Positions 9,425-18,735 of a stretch of 64,000 bases of DNA are shown piece after piece (within the stretch, counting starts at the first letter, position 1; each line of letters starts with the position of its first letter). This DNA comes from Methylophaga muralis (GTDB lineage Bacteria > Pseudomonadota > Gammaproteobacteria > Nitrosococcales > Methylophagaceae). The notes beneath the pieces are model-generated. The model was not told the DNA's origin. It saw only the letters and a program-made list of their open reading frames with translations, and searched no databases. The position numbers and the translations under genes are program-made. The DNA lies in assembly GCF_001720165.1 (NCBI RefSeq), contig NZ_MCRI01000001.1:248001-312000 (forward strand). Reading direction: 5' to 3'.

Positions 9425-9979
9425 ATGACCTATCTCAAACACCATTTCCTCATTGCCATGCCCACGCTGATAGACAGTTTTTTCTATCACTCGGTGGTGT
9501 ATCTGTGCGAACACGATGAAGATGGTGCGATGGGTCTAATCATTAACCGCCCCACCCGAATCATGATGCGAGAGCTGCTCAACCATCTGCAAATCACCAA
9601 TAATTCCGAATGGGCTAATAACACAGCTGTCTTATTTGGTGGTCCAGTACAAAAAGACCAAGGCATGGTGGTACATGATGGCGGTGAACGCTGGAAAAAT
9701 ACCCTGAAGATTACCGATGAAACCTTTTTAACCACTTCTAGCGATATTTTAGAGTCATTAGGTACCGATAAAGGGCCACCAAATTCCATTGTTACTCTGG
9801 GTTATGCCGCTTGGGAAGCCGGTCAATTGGAGCAGGAAATTGCCGAAAACAGTTGGCTGACGGTTGCGGCAACCGCTGAACTGCTCTATCAAACCCGTGC
9901 AGAAGACCGGTGGCATGCTGCAGCAAAATTACTGGGCATCGACATCAATCTGATGTCTAATACCACAGGCCATGCATGA
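9425..9979 (+). CDS. yqgE: YqgE/AlgH family protein
   Basis: A 184-residue DUF179 protein (YqgE in E. coli, AlgH in Pseudomonas). The hallmarks are the N-terminal LIAMP, the YLCEHDEDGAMGLIINRP segment and the downstream LFGGPVQ and TLGYAAWEAGQLEQE stretches. The biochemical function is not settled for the family. The next gene, ruvX, overlaps its last four bases in an ATGA junction. This yqgE-ruvX-pyrR-pyrB order is conserved in many gammaproteobacteria and suggests cotranscription with the pyrimidine genes. No clear ribosome site is visible, which may mean coupling to upstream trkA (5 bp gap). Confidence 0.93.
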   Translation: MTYLKHHFLIAMPTLIDSFFYHSVVYLCEHDEDGAMGLIINRPTRIMMRELLNHLQITNNSEWANNTAVLFGGPVQKDQGMVVHDGGERWKNTLKITDETFLTTSSDILESLGTDKGPPNSIVTLGYAAWEAGQLEQEIAENSWLTVAATAELLYQTRAEDRWHAAAKLLGIDINLMSNTTGHA

Positions 9980-10395
9980 GTTCTGATAAAAACATTCTCG
10001 GCTTTGATTTTGGCATGAAATCCATTGGTGTGGCGGTTGGCCATCAATTAACAAACTCCTCCAGAGGCATTGCCGCCCTGTCCGCCCGGGATGGTATTCC
10101 AGACTGGGATAACATCGCTAAAATAATGGCCGAATGGCAACCTGGACTGATTGTTGTTGGCTTGCCGCTGAATATGGATGGCACAGAACAATTAATGACC
10201 GCTGCCGCGCGTAAATTTGGCAACCGCATGAACAATCGATTTAATATTCCGGTGGTCTGGCAGGATGAGCGTTTAACTACCTTTGAAGCGCTCGATCAAA
10301 TGGGAATACGCAGTAAAATGCAGACCGATAAACGCAGTGATGTCGATAAACTCTCGGCTCAAATTATTCTTCAATCATGGTTGGACCAACAATGA
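9976..10395 (+). CDS. ruvX: RuvX/YqgF RNase H-fold nuclease
   Basis: A 139-residue protein of the YqgF family, annotated as a putative Holliday junction resolvase and implicated in 16S rRNA 5' processing in E. coli. The RNase H-like start [14 protein letters not shown] contains catalytic Asp11. The DERLTT motif (around 96-101) and the C-terminal [12 protein letters not shown] segment supply the other acidic positions. The gene overlaps yqgE by 4 bases, and its stop overlaps the likely pyrR start by 4 bases. Confidence 0.94.
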   Translation: MSSDKNILGFDFGMKSIGVAVGHQLTNSSRGIAALSARDGIPDWDNIAKIMAEWQPGLIVVGLPLNMDGTEQLMTAAARKFGNRMNNRFNIPVVWQDERLTTFEALDQMGIRSKMQTDKRSDVDKLSAQIILQSWLDQQ

Positions 10396-10922
10396 CAATG
10401 CCCAAAACTACAGCGGAAATTAATAACCTGCTCGAAGAAATGGCTGAAACCATACGCGAGGAACTTGCCGATAAAGATCCTCTGCTGGTGGGGATTCATA
10501 CTGGTGGGGTATGGGTGGCAAAAGCTTTGCAGAATATTCTTGGAGAAGACTTTTTTGATGCGCCTCTGGGCACTTTGAACATCGCCTATTATCGCGACGA
10601 CTTCACCCGTATCGGCATGCATCCACAAGTGTCTCCATCCGACCTGCCCTTTGAGGTTGATAATCGTCATTTGGTATTGGTAGACGATATTTTCTACAGC
10701 GGCCGAACCACACGAGCCGCTTTGAATGAGATTTTTGATTATGGGCGTCCGGCCAGTGTGACACTCGCGGTACTGATTGAGCGCGATGGCCGTGAATTAC
10801 CTATTCGACCGGATATTGTCGGTGCCTCAGTGATATTGCCCCGTAACCAACATCTGAAATTACGTAATAAAGAGGGTTTGCAGTTGGAAATCCGCGCTGC
10901 AGGAGCGCCATATGCAGAGTAA
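10392..10922 (+). CDS. pyrR: PyrR regulator / uracil phosphoribosyltransferase
   Basis: A 176-residue type I phosphoribosyltransferase homologous to PyrR. The PRPP loop is clear in [17 protein letters not shown], with acidic Asp98 and Asp99. I chose the ATG at 10392 because it forms an ATGA overlap with the ruvX stop; an ATG at 10398 is also possible and a longer frame opens at 10377. In Gram-positive bacteria PyrR binds pyr mRNA to cause attenuation. In proteobacteria its role next to pyrB is less certain, and I see no obvious attenuator ahead of pyrB because the genes overlap by 11 bases. It probably salvages uracil and may sense UMP. Confidence 0.92.
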   Translation: MTMPKTTAEINNLLEEMAETIREELADKDPLLVGIHTGGVWVAKALQNILGEDFFDAPLGTLNIAYYRDDFTRIGMHPQVSPSDLPFEVDNRHLVLVDDIFYSGRTTRAALNEIFDYGRPASVTLAVLIERDGRELPIRPDIVGASVILPRNQHLKLRNKEGLQLEIRAAGAPYAE

Positions 10923-11883
10923 TCAACTGACAGAGAGTGGCCAGCTTCGGCATTTTCTGACAATTGAAGGTCTGAAACGCCCACTGTTAACCGAAATCAT
11001 GGATCGAGCTGAGCAGTTTTCCAGCATCAGTCATCGCCAGGTAAAAAAAGTCCCGCTATTACGCGGTAAAACCATTATCAATCTGTTTTTTGAGAACAGT
11101 ACACGCACCCGTTCTACCTTTGAGCTTGCGGCTAAACGCCTATCAGCGGATGTGATGAACTTTAATATCAGCACCTCTGCTACCTCCAAAGGCGAAAGCC
11201 TGCTCGATACACTGCATAACCTCGAAGCCATGCATACCGATATGTTTGTCGTTCGCCATGATCAGAGTGGTGCTGCCGAGTTTATTGCCCAGCATGTTGC
11301 ACCTCATGTCAGTGTCATCAACGCTGGCGATGGCTGTCATGCACATCCTACCCAGGCGATGCTGGACATGTTTACCATTCGTCGCCATAAACAGGGCTTT
11401 GCCAACCTTAGGGTAGCTATCATCGGCGATCTTTTGCACTCGCGGGTTGCGCGTTCACAAATTCAGGCATTAGCGACGCTTGGCGTAGGTGAAATTAGGG
11501 TTATTGGGCCACAAACCTTATTACCTCGTGACAGCCATACATTAGGCGTGCATGTCTATCATGACATGGCTTCTGGCTTGAAAGACGTTGATGTAATCAT
11601 CACGCTTCGTTTGCAACTGGAACGTATGCAAGGTGCATTACTACCCAGTGCTCGTGAATACTTTCGTTGTTACGGACTGACCGAAGAAAAGCTCAAATAC
11701 GCCAAACCGGATGCCATTGTGATGCACCCAGGACCTATTAATCGCGGCGTTGAAATCGCCTCATCTGTTGCCGATGGACCGCAATCAGTTATCCTCGAGC
11801 AGGTCACTCACGGTATCGCTATTCGTATGGCCGTTATGTCGATGGCGCTAGCCAGCCAATCAGAACAGGCAGAGATTGAATAA
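10912..11883 (+). CDS. pyrB: Aspartate carbamoyltransferase catalytic subunit
   Basis: Condenses carbamoyl phosphate with aspartate in the committed step of pyrimidine synthesis. At 323 residues it has the longer N-terminus seen in Pseudomonas-type enzymes. The carbamoyl-phosphate loop STRTR is at 63-67 in [13 protein letters not shown]. The HPTQAMLD and [12 protein letters not shown] motifs complete the active site. No pyrI regulatory subunit is nearby; the adjacent gene is an inactive-looking dihydroorotase. This is the arrangement of class A transcarbamoylases, in which PyrB and a pseudo-dihydroorotase assemble into a dodecamer. It overlaps pyrR by 11 bases and the next start by 1 base. 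Confidence 0.96.
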   Translation: MQSNQLTESGQLRHFLTIEGLKRPLLTEIMDRAEQFSSISHRQVKKVPLLRGKTIINLFFENSTRTRSTFELAAKRLSADVMNFNISTSATSKGESLLDTLHNLEAMHTDMFVVRHDQSGAAEFIAQHVAPHVSVINAGDGCHAHPTQAMLDMFTIRRHKQGFANLRVAIIGDLLHSRVARSQIQALATLGVGEIRVIGPQTLLPRDSHTLGVHVYHDMASGLKDVDVIITLRLQLERMQGALLPSAREYFRCYGLTEEKLKYAKPDAIVMHPGPINRGVEIASSVADGPQSVILEQVTHGIAIRMAVMSMALASQSEQAEIE

Positions 11884-13163
11884 TGAAGATTTGTATTCAA
11901 AATGGTCGTGTCATTGATCCTGCCAGCCAGCTGGATGTTGATCACAATGTCTATATTGAAGATGGGCGGATTGTGGCTATAGCTGAAGATGTGGCTGGCT
12001 TTGATGCCGATATTGAAATCGACGCCTACAATAAAATCGTCTGTCCTGGACTCGTTGATCTGAGTGCCAGATTACGTGAACCCGGTCAGGAGCATACCGC
12101 GACTATTGAAAGTGAAACTCGTGCGGCAGCCGCTGGTGGTATTACCACATTGGCTGTTCCCCCCGATACTGATCCGGTTATTGATACACCAGCGGTAGTG
12201 GAATTAATTGAAGATCGGGCCAAAAAAGCTGGCCGAACGATGGTGCTTACCATCGGAGCACTGACACAAAAATTAAATGGTGAACTGCTAGCCGAGATGG
12301 CTGCACTAAAAGCGGCGGGTTGTGTCGGTGTCAGTAATGGTGTGTCCGAAATCAAAAATACCGTGGTTTGGCGTCGTGCACTTGAATATGCAGCCACGCT
12401 GGATTTAACCGTGTTTATTAACGCCGCCGATCCGTGGCTACAAAAACAAGGTTGTGTTCACGAAGGTACGGTCAGTGCCCGACTTGGGTTATCCGGTATC
12501 CCTGAAAGCGCCGAAACTATCGCGGTAAGTCGTGATTTGATTCTGATTGAACAAACCGGAGTACGCGCTCACTTTCATAGTTTATCAACAGGCAAAGCGG
12601 TCAAACTTATTCGTGAAGCACAAGAACGTGGCCTGCCAGTGACTGCTGATGTCAGTGCTCATCATCTACATCTTTGCGAACATGATCTAGGTAATTACGA
12701 CAGTTTCAGTCATGTTATGCCGCCGTTGAGAGGTGTACGAGATCGCGAACAACTCAAACAAGGATTACGCGATGGCGTTATCCAAGCCGTCTCGTCTCAT
12801 CATCAGCCATTGGATGCCGATGCCAAATTAGGTCCGTTTGCTGAGACAACACCAGGTCTTTCAGCACTGGAAACCTTGTTACCGTTGACACTAAAATTGG
12901 TAGAAGATGATGAAATCACCTTGCATCAAGCTATTGCAAGTTTGACCTGCCAACCAGCAGCGATTTTGGGCATCGATGCCGGACAACTTAAAGTCGGTGC
13001 CAGCGCCGATATCTGTATTATCGATGCGGATGTGCAATATGACTGTCAGCCTTCATCATTTATCAGTGCCGGAAAAAACAGTCCTTTTGGTGGATGGTTG
13101 TTTCAACATCAAGTCAGCCATACCCTGTTTCAGGGAAAAGTCGTTTATCAACGCTCGGCTTAA
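11883..13163 (+). CDS. pyrC': Pseudo-dihydroorotase (PyrC', ATCase partner)
   Basis: A 426-residue amidohydrolase-fold protein of the dihydroorotase class. Catalytic enzymes start the metal site with D-x-H-x-H-x-R; here the segment reads VDLSARLREPG (near residue 59), so both histidines are gone (Ser and Arg instead). The later metal-site Asp-His region also differs (VSSHHQPLD). It should therefore not hydrolyse dihydroorotate. Homologues in Pseudomonas serve as structural partners of aspartate carbamoyltransferase, and the gene directly abuts pyrB. A working dihydroorotase must lie elsewhere. Some databases call this gene pyrX or pyrC'. Confidence 0.88.
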   Translation: MKICIQNGRVIDPASQLDVDHNVYIEDGRIVAIAEDVAGFDADIEIDAYNKIVCPGLVDLSARLREPGQEHTATIESETRAAAAGGITTLAVPPDTDPVIDTPAVVELIEDRAKKAGRTMVLTIGALTQKLNGELLAEMAALKAAGCVGVSNGVSEIKNTVVWRRALEYAATLDLTVFINAADPWLQKQGCVHEGTVSARLGLSGIPESAETIAVSRDLILIEQTGVRAHFHSLSTGKAVKLIREAQERGLPVTADVSAHHLHLCEHDLGNYDSFSHVMPPLRGVRDREQLKQGLRDGVIQAVSSHHQPLDADAKLGPFAETTPGLSALETLLPLTLKLVEDDEITLHQAIASLTCQPAAILGIDAGQLKVGASADICIIDADVQYDCQPSSFISAGKNSPFGGWLFQHQVSHTLFQGKVVYQRSA

Positions 13164-13183
13164 TAACTTCTCGGAGTCATAAA

Positions 13184-13348
13184 ATGAACACTCAGCGTTT
13201 TTTTGCTATTGCGTTTTTAACTGTGTTGTTTTCAGCCTGCACACCTGAAGTTGGTTCAGATGCCTGGTGTGTGCATATGAAAGAAAAACCGAAAGGTGAC
13301 TGGACGGCTAATGAAGCGGGTGATTATGCAGAGCATTGCTTGCTTTAA
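13184..13348 (+). CDS. Small DUF3012-like lipoprotein
   Basis: A 54-residue protein starting at an ATG with GGAG 7 bases upstream. A hydrophobic signal ends in LFSAC (Cys19), a slightly unusual lipobox with Phe at -3. The mature part contains WCVHMKEKPKGDWTANEAGDYA, which matches the pattern of DUF3012 proteins. Function is unknown. It lies 20 bp after the pseudo-dihydroorotase gene and 5 bp before the HAD gene, so it is probably at the tail of the same transcript. Confidence 0.75.
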   Translation: MNTQRFFAIAFLTVLFSACTPEVGSDAWCVHMKEKPKGDWTANEAGDYAEHCLL

Positions 13349-13353
13349 AAGTC

Positions 13354-14109
13354 ATGCAGACCCAGTTATTCGCGCTTGATTTTGATGGTGTTCTCTGTGA
13401 TAGCGCGCTTGAAACAGGACTCAGTGGTTGGCAAGTGGCAAGCCAAATTTGGCCCGATATGCCAACACAAATGCCTGAGCAAATCCTCAGCGATTTTCGC
13501 GTTGTCAGACCGGTTATGGAAACGGGTTATGAGGCCATTTTAATTTGCCGATTGCTGTATGAGGGCACTCCATCAGATCTGCTAATTGATGACTTTCCCA
13601 AGCAGATAAATCTTATTCTGCTTCGGGAGAACCTAGCTGTCGCTGATTTAAAAAAGCAGTTTGGTGAATATCGGGATAACTGGATTAAAACCGATCTTGC
13701 CAGCTGGATAGAGATGAATCCACTTTATCCTGGTGTGAGAGAGTTTTTACAACAAATCCCATTGCAGCAGCGCTTTATCATTACCACCAAACAAGAGCGC
13801 TTTGTCATCGAGATCCTCTCAGCCAATCAGATAAATATCTTGCCGCAACAAATCTATGGTTTGGATCGTAAGCTGAAAAAACCTCAAATCCTCGAAGATC
13901 TACAACGTTTAAACCCAATCGCAACCATTTTGTTTGTTGAAGATCGGCTGCCGACGTTGCTGGATGTGATTCAAACGCCATCACTGTCAGCTATTAAGTT
14001 ATTTTTTGCTAACTGGGGCTATAACACGTCAGCTGACAAAAAACAGGCAATGCATAATCCTCGCATCACCACACTGGAAACGCCCTCTTTACATAATTTG
14101 ACACATTGA
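13354..14109 (+). CDS. HAD superfamily hydrolase
   Basis: A 251-residue haloacid-dehalogenase-like protein. Motif I is FALDFDGVLCDS, with nucleophile Asp9 and acid/base Asp11. A helical cap (about 20-120) follows. Motif II is probably the Thr in FIITTKQ, and motif III/IV is the Lys plus acidic pair in ILFVEDRLPTL. These features point to a small-molecule phosphatase, but the substrate cannot be told. The ATG at 13354 is preferred over an upstream TTG at 13336 because it begins right before motif I and avoids overlapping the lipoprotein gene. No strong ribosome site is seen. Confidence 0.82.
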   Translation: MQTQLFALDFDGVLCDSALETGLSGWQVASQIWPDMPTQMPEQILSDFRVVRPVMETGYEAILICRLLYEGTPSDLLIDDFPKQINLILLRENLAVADLKKQFGEYRDNWIKTDLASWIEMNPLYPGVREFLQQIPLQQRFIITTKQERFVIEILSANQINILPQQIYGLDRKLKKPQILEDLQRLNPIATILFVEDRLPTLLDVIQTPSLSAIKLFFANWGYNTSADKKQAMHNPRITTLETPSLHNLTH

Positions 14110-14134
14110 TGGGATAACATCGACCAGGAACTAA

Positions 14135-14180
14135 GGGATAGGAAAATTGCCCATAAAATGACTTAAATACTCCCTATCCC
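14135..14180 (+). terminator. Possible hairpin after the HAD gene
   Basis: Eight-base arms GGGATAGG (14135-14142) and CCTATCCC (14173-14180) can pair around a 30-base loop, 26 bp after the HAD stop and 34 bp before the efflux adaptor. The loop is large and no long U-tract follows, so it may instead be an operator or a leader structure of the efflux genes. Confidence 0.3.
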
Positions 14181-14214
14181 GGCTTTACTCCAATATTCGA
14201 GATCATTCTTTTAA

Positions 14215-15312
14215 ATGAAGCAAAAACTATTATGGCCAGCTCTGCTGCTTACTGTTTTGAGCCTTACAGGGTGTGAGCGTGATAGACCAACAGCAACAGC
14301 ACAAATCAAACCGCATTTAGTCGAAGTCGTCCGTGCTGAAGTAAAAGATATTTCTGTTACAAGAGAACGTAATGGCAGTTTAAGAGCCATTCAGGAAATT
14401 CAAATCTTTAATCAGGAAGAGGGTCAAGTTTCTGAATTGCCATTTTTTGAAGGAGATCGTGTTGAAAAAGGTCAAATTATCGCCAGACTCGATGATCGTT
14501 TGCTGCGCTCCCAACTCACCCGTGCTCAAGCCTTAACCCGAAAATCTGCAACAGATCTGGCACAAATTAAGGATCTGGTTGCCCGTAAACTGACCACGCA
14601 AAATGAATTAACCCGTATCGAAACGGAGCTGGCAGTTGCAGAAGCAGAACAAGAAGCGCTGCAGACCCGCCTCTCTTATTTTGTTATCCGCTCTCCCATT
14701 TCCGGCGTTGTGACGCATCGAAATACTGAACCGGGCAATATTGCCGAGCGCTATTCCCATTTAATGACCATTGCCGATCAGCAAACATTGATTACTGAAG
14801 TCCAACTTTCAGAACTGCTATTAAATAATTTACAGGTTGGCGATGAGGTCAGTATTCAAATCGATGCGCTGCGTGCCGGTAAAAGCGAACATCAAACTCT
14901 GCCCGGCAGAATCAGTCGAATTTACCCAGATATCAATCCCTTAACACGAACCGGCACGCTTGAAATAGCCCTGACACCCGTTCCTCCAGGCGCACGAGCT
15001 GGTCAGTTTGTTCGAGTCACACTGACCAGTCAGCAAGCCGAAAGATTGTTAGTTCCCTTTATTGCTTTGCGCCGCTCTGTTGAAGAGGAATATGTCTTTA
15101 CAGTGGGTGCAAACAATCAAGTGCAAATGACACCCGTGACCACCGGGCTCGAAATTGGTGATCAAATAGAAATTTTAGATGGCTTGGAAGGTGGTGAATT
15201 AGTTGTAATCCGTGGATTTACCAATCTTCGTGATAACAAAGAAGTCAAAATCGTTAATGCTCCCTCTGCGACGGAACCGCTACCCCTGACGGACATTGAG
15301 AATACCCCATGA
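14215..15312 (+). CDS. RND efflux periplasmic adaptor lipoprotein
   Basis: A 365-residue membrane-fusion protein. The signal ends in a lipobox LTGC with Cys20, so it is anchored to the inner membrane by lipid. It has the hairpin-lipoyl-barrel order: an N-terminal lipoyl half (VSELPFFEGDRVEKGQIIARLDD), a coiled-coil hairpin (about 95-145) and the second lipoyl half (FVIRSPISGVVTHRNTEPGNIA), then beta-barrel and membrane-proximal domains. It bridges the RND pump encoded next (4-base overlap) to an outer-membrane channel that is not encoded here. Substrate unknown. Confidence 0.92.
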   Translation: MKQKLLWPALLLTVLSLTGCERDRPTATAQIKPHLVEVVRAEVKDISVTRERNGSLRAIQEIQIFNQEEGQVSELPFFEGDRVEKGQIIARLDDRLLRSQLTRAQALTRKSATDLAQIKDLVARKLTTQNELTRIETELAVAEAEQEALQTRLSYFVIRSPISGVVTHRNTEPGNIAERYSHLMTIADQQTLITEVQLSELLLNNLQVGDEVSIQIDALRAGKSEHQTLPGRISRIYPDINPLTRTGTLEIALTPVPPGARAGQFVRVTLTSQQAERLLVPFIALRRSVEEEYVFTVGANNQVQMTPVTTGLEIGDQIEILDGLEGGELVVIRGFTNLRDNKEVKIVNAPSATEPLPLTDIENTP

Positions 15313-18300
15313 AAATTCAAGGTGGCGGCCTGGCAGCATGGTCGATTAAACACCCTATCGGGGTATCAATGATTGCCATGACAGTAATTGTGCTGGGTTT
15401 AGCCGTACTGAGCCGTTTGGCGATTGATTTGCTGCCACAAATTATCTATCCCGACATTCGTATCCGTATCCTGGATGAAGGTGTACCGGCGACCGTCATG
15501 GAAGATCAGGTCACGCGGTTTGTCGAAGAGCAGCTGGCGATTACTGAAGATGCCTTAAATGTTCAATCCTCAACTGATCTGGGTATTGTTGAAATCGATA
15601 TTACCTTCGATTATGGCAAAGACATTGATGTAGCACTTCGCGATGCCAGCACCCGACTGGATCGTGCCAAAACACAATTACCCGACTCGATTCAGCCACC
15701 GGAAATATTCAAACGCGATCCTTCGCAGATCCCCGTTATTGAGTTTGTCGTCAGTTCAGATTTGATGTCTTTGGTCGATCTACGGACCTGGACTGACGAT
15801 ATTCTCAGTAAATGGTTTATTAATTTGCCTGGGGTTGCCGCTGCGGAGATTGGTGGTGGTGTTGAACGGGAAATTCAGATCATCCCCGATCAACAACGCC
15901 TGGCAGCAATGGGTTTAAGTTATCGGAATATCGTTGAAACAATCCAGAGCGCGAACGATGATATTGCGATTGGTCGATTACAAATGCCTGGCAGTGAAAT
16001 TACTGGACGAATCGGGGGTCGACTGAATTCAGTCGAAGCAATTCGCCAACTGCCAATTGGCCGCACAGACAATAACATCATCAAATTGCATGAAGTCGCT
16101 AAGGTTGTGGACAGCAGTGAGGATGAACGATTGCGGATCCGAGCTAATGGCATCAGCGGCATTAAATTGGCTATTCAAAAACAGCCTAATGCTAATACCA
16201 ATAATGTAGTTGAGGTGGTAAACCGGCAGCTGGATTGGCTTGAAGAGCAGAATGTTATTCCCCCAGGTATCAATGTGACGGCGGTTACCGACCAATCGGT
16301 GTATATCAAGCAATCTTTGAAAAATGCTGCAACCGCGGCCATCAGTGGCGCAATCTTAGCTATGCTGGTGGTGTATCTGTTTCTCGGTAATTTACGGCGT
16401 ACTCTGATCATCGGCAGTGCTATCCCGATTGCCATTATGTTTACTTTTGTATTGATGGGGCTTGGCGGACTGACACTCAATATCATGACGCTAGGCGGTT
16501 TAGCATTAGGCGTGGGCATGCTAGTTGATAACACCATCGTTATGCTGGAAAACATCTACCGCCATCAATGCAAACATGAAAAGCCATTAGAAGCCGGCAC
16601 ACACGCTGCTGCAGAAGTTAATGGACCGATTATCGCTTCAACCTCTACCAATCTTGCTGCTATTCTGCCGTTTTTATTTATTGGGGGCTTAACCGGCCTC
16701 TTGTTCAGCGAATTGATCTTTACTATTTCAGCGGCCATTTTTGCGTCCATGGTGATAGCACTGACGCTAGTGCCAGCCTATGCCGCCAAAGTCACCCAAA
16801 TCAGCAATAACCCCATCCGAAAAATGATGGATGGCTTAATCGGATTTTTACAGCTTGGCTATGGCAAGGTCATTCGTTTTTTCCTCAAAATTAAATTGCT
16901 TATTATTGCGTTATTTATTGGTGGATTTGCTTTAAGTCTGCCCATCTTTACCAGTGGTAATCAGATTTTGCTGCCGAATATTGATGATGGCCGTATTGAA
17001 GTGCGGATGGTTTCAGATTCAGGCATTTCTGTTGATGAAATGGATAGTTATGTTCAACGTATTGAACAGATAATGGATGCAAAACCAGAAACGGAAACCA
17101 TCTTTACTCTGGTTGGTGGTAGCGTTTTTGGACGTTCTCAACGTGAGGAACCCAGTCGCGCGGAAATGACCATCGAACTGGTGCCAGCGGACCAACGAGA
17201 TATCTCCAGCCAGGAATGGATAAAAGATATCCGTAAACAAATTGATGAATTACAGATTGCCGGGTTACGGGTATTTTTGTTCCAGCGCGGTATTCGTGGA
17301 TTACGCACTCATAGTGGTGATGAAGATATCAGCTTGCGCTTACAAGGCGAGGATTTCGCAGTAATGAAAACCGTCGCTGATGAGATCGCCGATAAAATGC
17401 GGCAAATTCCCTTACTGACGAATGTAGAGCATTCTGCAGAGGAAGAACGCTTTGAAATTTCAATCAAGCTGAATCGGGATAGAGCTCAGGAACTGGGTTT
17501 GGATATGCAGGATCTTGCTGAAGCAGCTCAAACAGCTCTGCAGGGTCGTGTTATCAGTGATTTCCTCGAGGGTAATCGCTCTTATGACATCCGTCTAAGG
17601 CTTCCACAGGAAGAGATGAATAATCCGCAGGCATTACGTTCCATCATTCTGTTTCCTTCGTCGGATGGAAGCTCACCGTTATATTTGGGTGATGTTGCCG
17701 AAATAGAACTGCTTGATACACCCTCTCGGATTCGTCGGGAAAATCAGATGCGAATTGTCGAGCTATCCGCTGCTTTGGCTGATGGCGCTACATTGGGTGA
17801 AGCATTGATTCAGCTGGATCAAATGCGTCAAGAAATAGAGTTGCCGACCGGATATACCATTTATGATGGCGGCCAACGAGAAGCTTTGGAACAGCAGCAA
17901 TATCAAAATCTTATTTTGCTGGGTCTGGCGTTATTTCTGGTTCTGGTAGTGATGGCAATCCAATACGAGTCTTTGTTAAATCCAATAATAATTTTATTGA
18001 GTGTACCGTTTGCCGCCATTGGCGTAGCTATGGGAATTTATTGGATTGATCTGCCCTTATCGATGCCAATCTGGCTGGGCACTATCATGTTGATAGGTAT
18101 TGTGGTGAATAACGCAATTTTATTGGTGAATTATATTGAGCTTGAACGACGTCATAATAACAACTTAACCGAAGCTGTTATTGAAGCAGTGAGATTGCGT
18201 TTGCGGCCAATTTTGATGACTACATTAAGTACTGTAATGGGGATGTTGCCGCTGGCGATTGGATTTGGCGAAGGTTCAGAAATGTTGCAACCGTTGGCCA

Positions 18301-18425
18301 TAGCCGTGGTATGGGGATTAAGCTTTTCGATGATGGTGAGTTTGTTACTGGTTCCTCTGGTGTATCACCTGTTTCACTCGATTAAAGATCGAAACAAATT
18401 TGATAACCAGACAGCTTTAACTTAG
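15309..18425 (+). CDS. RND efflux pump permease
   Basis: A 1038-residue inner-membrane proton-driven transporter of the AcrB/MexF superfamily (HAE1 type). It has the usual duplicated topology: TM1 near 15-35, a large periplasmic loop, TM2-6 around 335-500, a second loop, then TM7-12 around 860-1020. In TM4 the proton-relay position reads LVDNTIVMLENI with Asp407-Asn408, so only one of the two acidic residues of AcrB is kept, as in many uncharacterised RND pumps. It is translated with the adaptor. No TolC-like gene or local regulator is present. Confidence 0.93.
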   Translation: MKIQGGGLAAWSIKHPIGVSMIAMTVIVLGLAVLSRLAIDLLPQIIYPDIRIRILDEGVPATVMEDQVTRFVEEQLAITEDALNVQSSTDLGIVEIDITFDYGKDIDVALRDASTRLDRAKTQLPDSIQPPEIFKRDPSQIPVIEFVVSSDLMSLVDLRTWTDDILSKWFINLPGVAAAEIGGGVEREIQIIPDQQRLAAMGLSYRNIVETIQSANDDIAIGRLQMPGSEITGRIGGRLNSVEAIRQLPIGRTDNNIIKLHEVAKVVDSSEDERLRIRANGISGIKLAIQKQPNANTNNVVEVVNRQLDWLEEQNVIPPGINVTAVTDQSVYIKQSLKNAATAAISGAILAMLVVYLFLGNLRRTLIIGSAIPIAIMFTFVLMGLGGLTLNIMTLGGLALGVGMLVDNTIVMLENIYRHQCKHEKPLEAGTHAAAEVNGPIIASTSTNLAAILPFLFIGGLTGLLFSELIFTISAAIFASMVIALTLVPAYAAKVTQISNNPIRKMMDGLIGFLQLGYGKVIRFFLKIKLLIIALFIGGFALSLPIFTSGNQILLPNIDDGRIEVRMVSDSGISVDEMDSYVQRIEQIMDAKPETETIFTLVGGSVFGRSQREEPSRAEMTIELVPADQRDISSQEWIKDIRKQIDELQIAGLRVFLFQRGIRGLRTHSGDEDISLRLQGEDFAVMKTVADEIADKMRQIPLLTNVEHSAEEERFEISIKLNRDRAQELGLDMQDLAEAAQTALQGRVISDFLEGNRSYDIRLRLPQEEMNNPQALRSIILFPSSDGSSPLYLGDVAEIELLDTPSRIRRENQMRIVELSAALADGATLGEALIQLDQMRQEIELPTGYTIYDGGQREALEQQQYQNLILLGLALFLVLVVMAIQYESLLNPIIILLSVPFAAIGVAMGIYWIDLPLSMPIWLGTIMLIGIVVNNAILLVNYIELERRHNNNLTEAVIEAVRLRLRPILMTTLSTVMGMLPLAIGFGEGSEMLQPLAIAVVWGLSFSMMVSLLLVPLVYHLFHSIKDRNKFDNQTALT

Positions 18426-18447
18426 ATGGGAAGGTCTTCCATAAAAA

Positions 18448-18524
18448 TGGCGGAGCGGACGGGACTCGAACCCGCGACCTCCGGCGTGACAGGCCAGCAT
18501 TCTAACCAACTGAACTACCGCTCC
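18448..18524 (-). tRNA. tRNA-Asp (GUC)
   Basis: The minus strand folds as a complete cloverleaf of 77 bases including an encoded CCA (18448-18450). The acceptor arms are GGAGCGG (18518-18524) and CCGCTCC (18452-18458), the T-loop is GGTTCGAGTCC and the anticodon GTC lies at 18488-18490 in loop CTGTCAC. It closely resembles E. coli tRNA-Asp. It is single, not part of a tRNA cluster, and converges with the upstream RND gene. Confidence 0.97.
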
Positions 18525-18529
18525 GCAAC

Positions 18530-18555
18530 CTGATGGTTAGCACTTAACCAGTCAG
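18530..18555. repeat. Inverted repeat upstream of tRNA-Asp
   Basis: CTGATGGTTA and TAACCAGTCAG form a near-perfect dyad with a one-base bulge around GCACT, 6 bp 5' of the tRNA on its strand. It may be a leader hairpin or part of the promoter; nothing more can be said. The remaining sequence to 18700 shows no gene. Confidence 0.4.
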
Positions 18556-18700
18556 GAAGCGTGCAAGAATACAGCAAAATTTCAAAAGGTGTTAGTGTTC
18601 GTCAGAAAAAAGCTAAGCACGCTTTATAAGCCTTTGAAATGCAAACTATTAAGCAATTTTAATGAAAGTAAAACCGTTAGCTTGGCGATGAATTTCGGAC

Positions 18701-18735
18701 AAAAAAATCCCCCGGGTGGAACCGGGGGAAATTTT
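18701..18735 (-). terminator. Terminator of the stalked cupredoxin gene
   Basis: The stem CCCCCGG / CCGGGGG with loop GTGGAA is flanked by A-rich and T-rich runs, so the minus-strand transcript gets a U-tract immediately after the stop codon at 18736. It could also stop plus-strand transcription. Confidence 0.85.

Noticed and set aside
10371-10400. Upstream start of pyrR at 10377.
   Set aside because: It would overlap ruvX by 19 bases without a ribosome site; the ATGA overlap start at 10392 is more natural.
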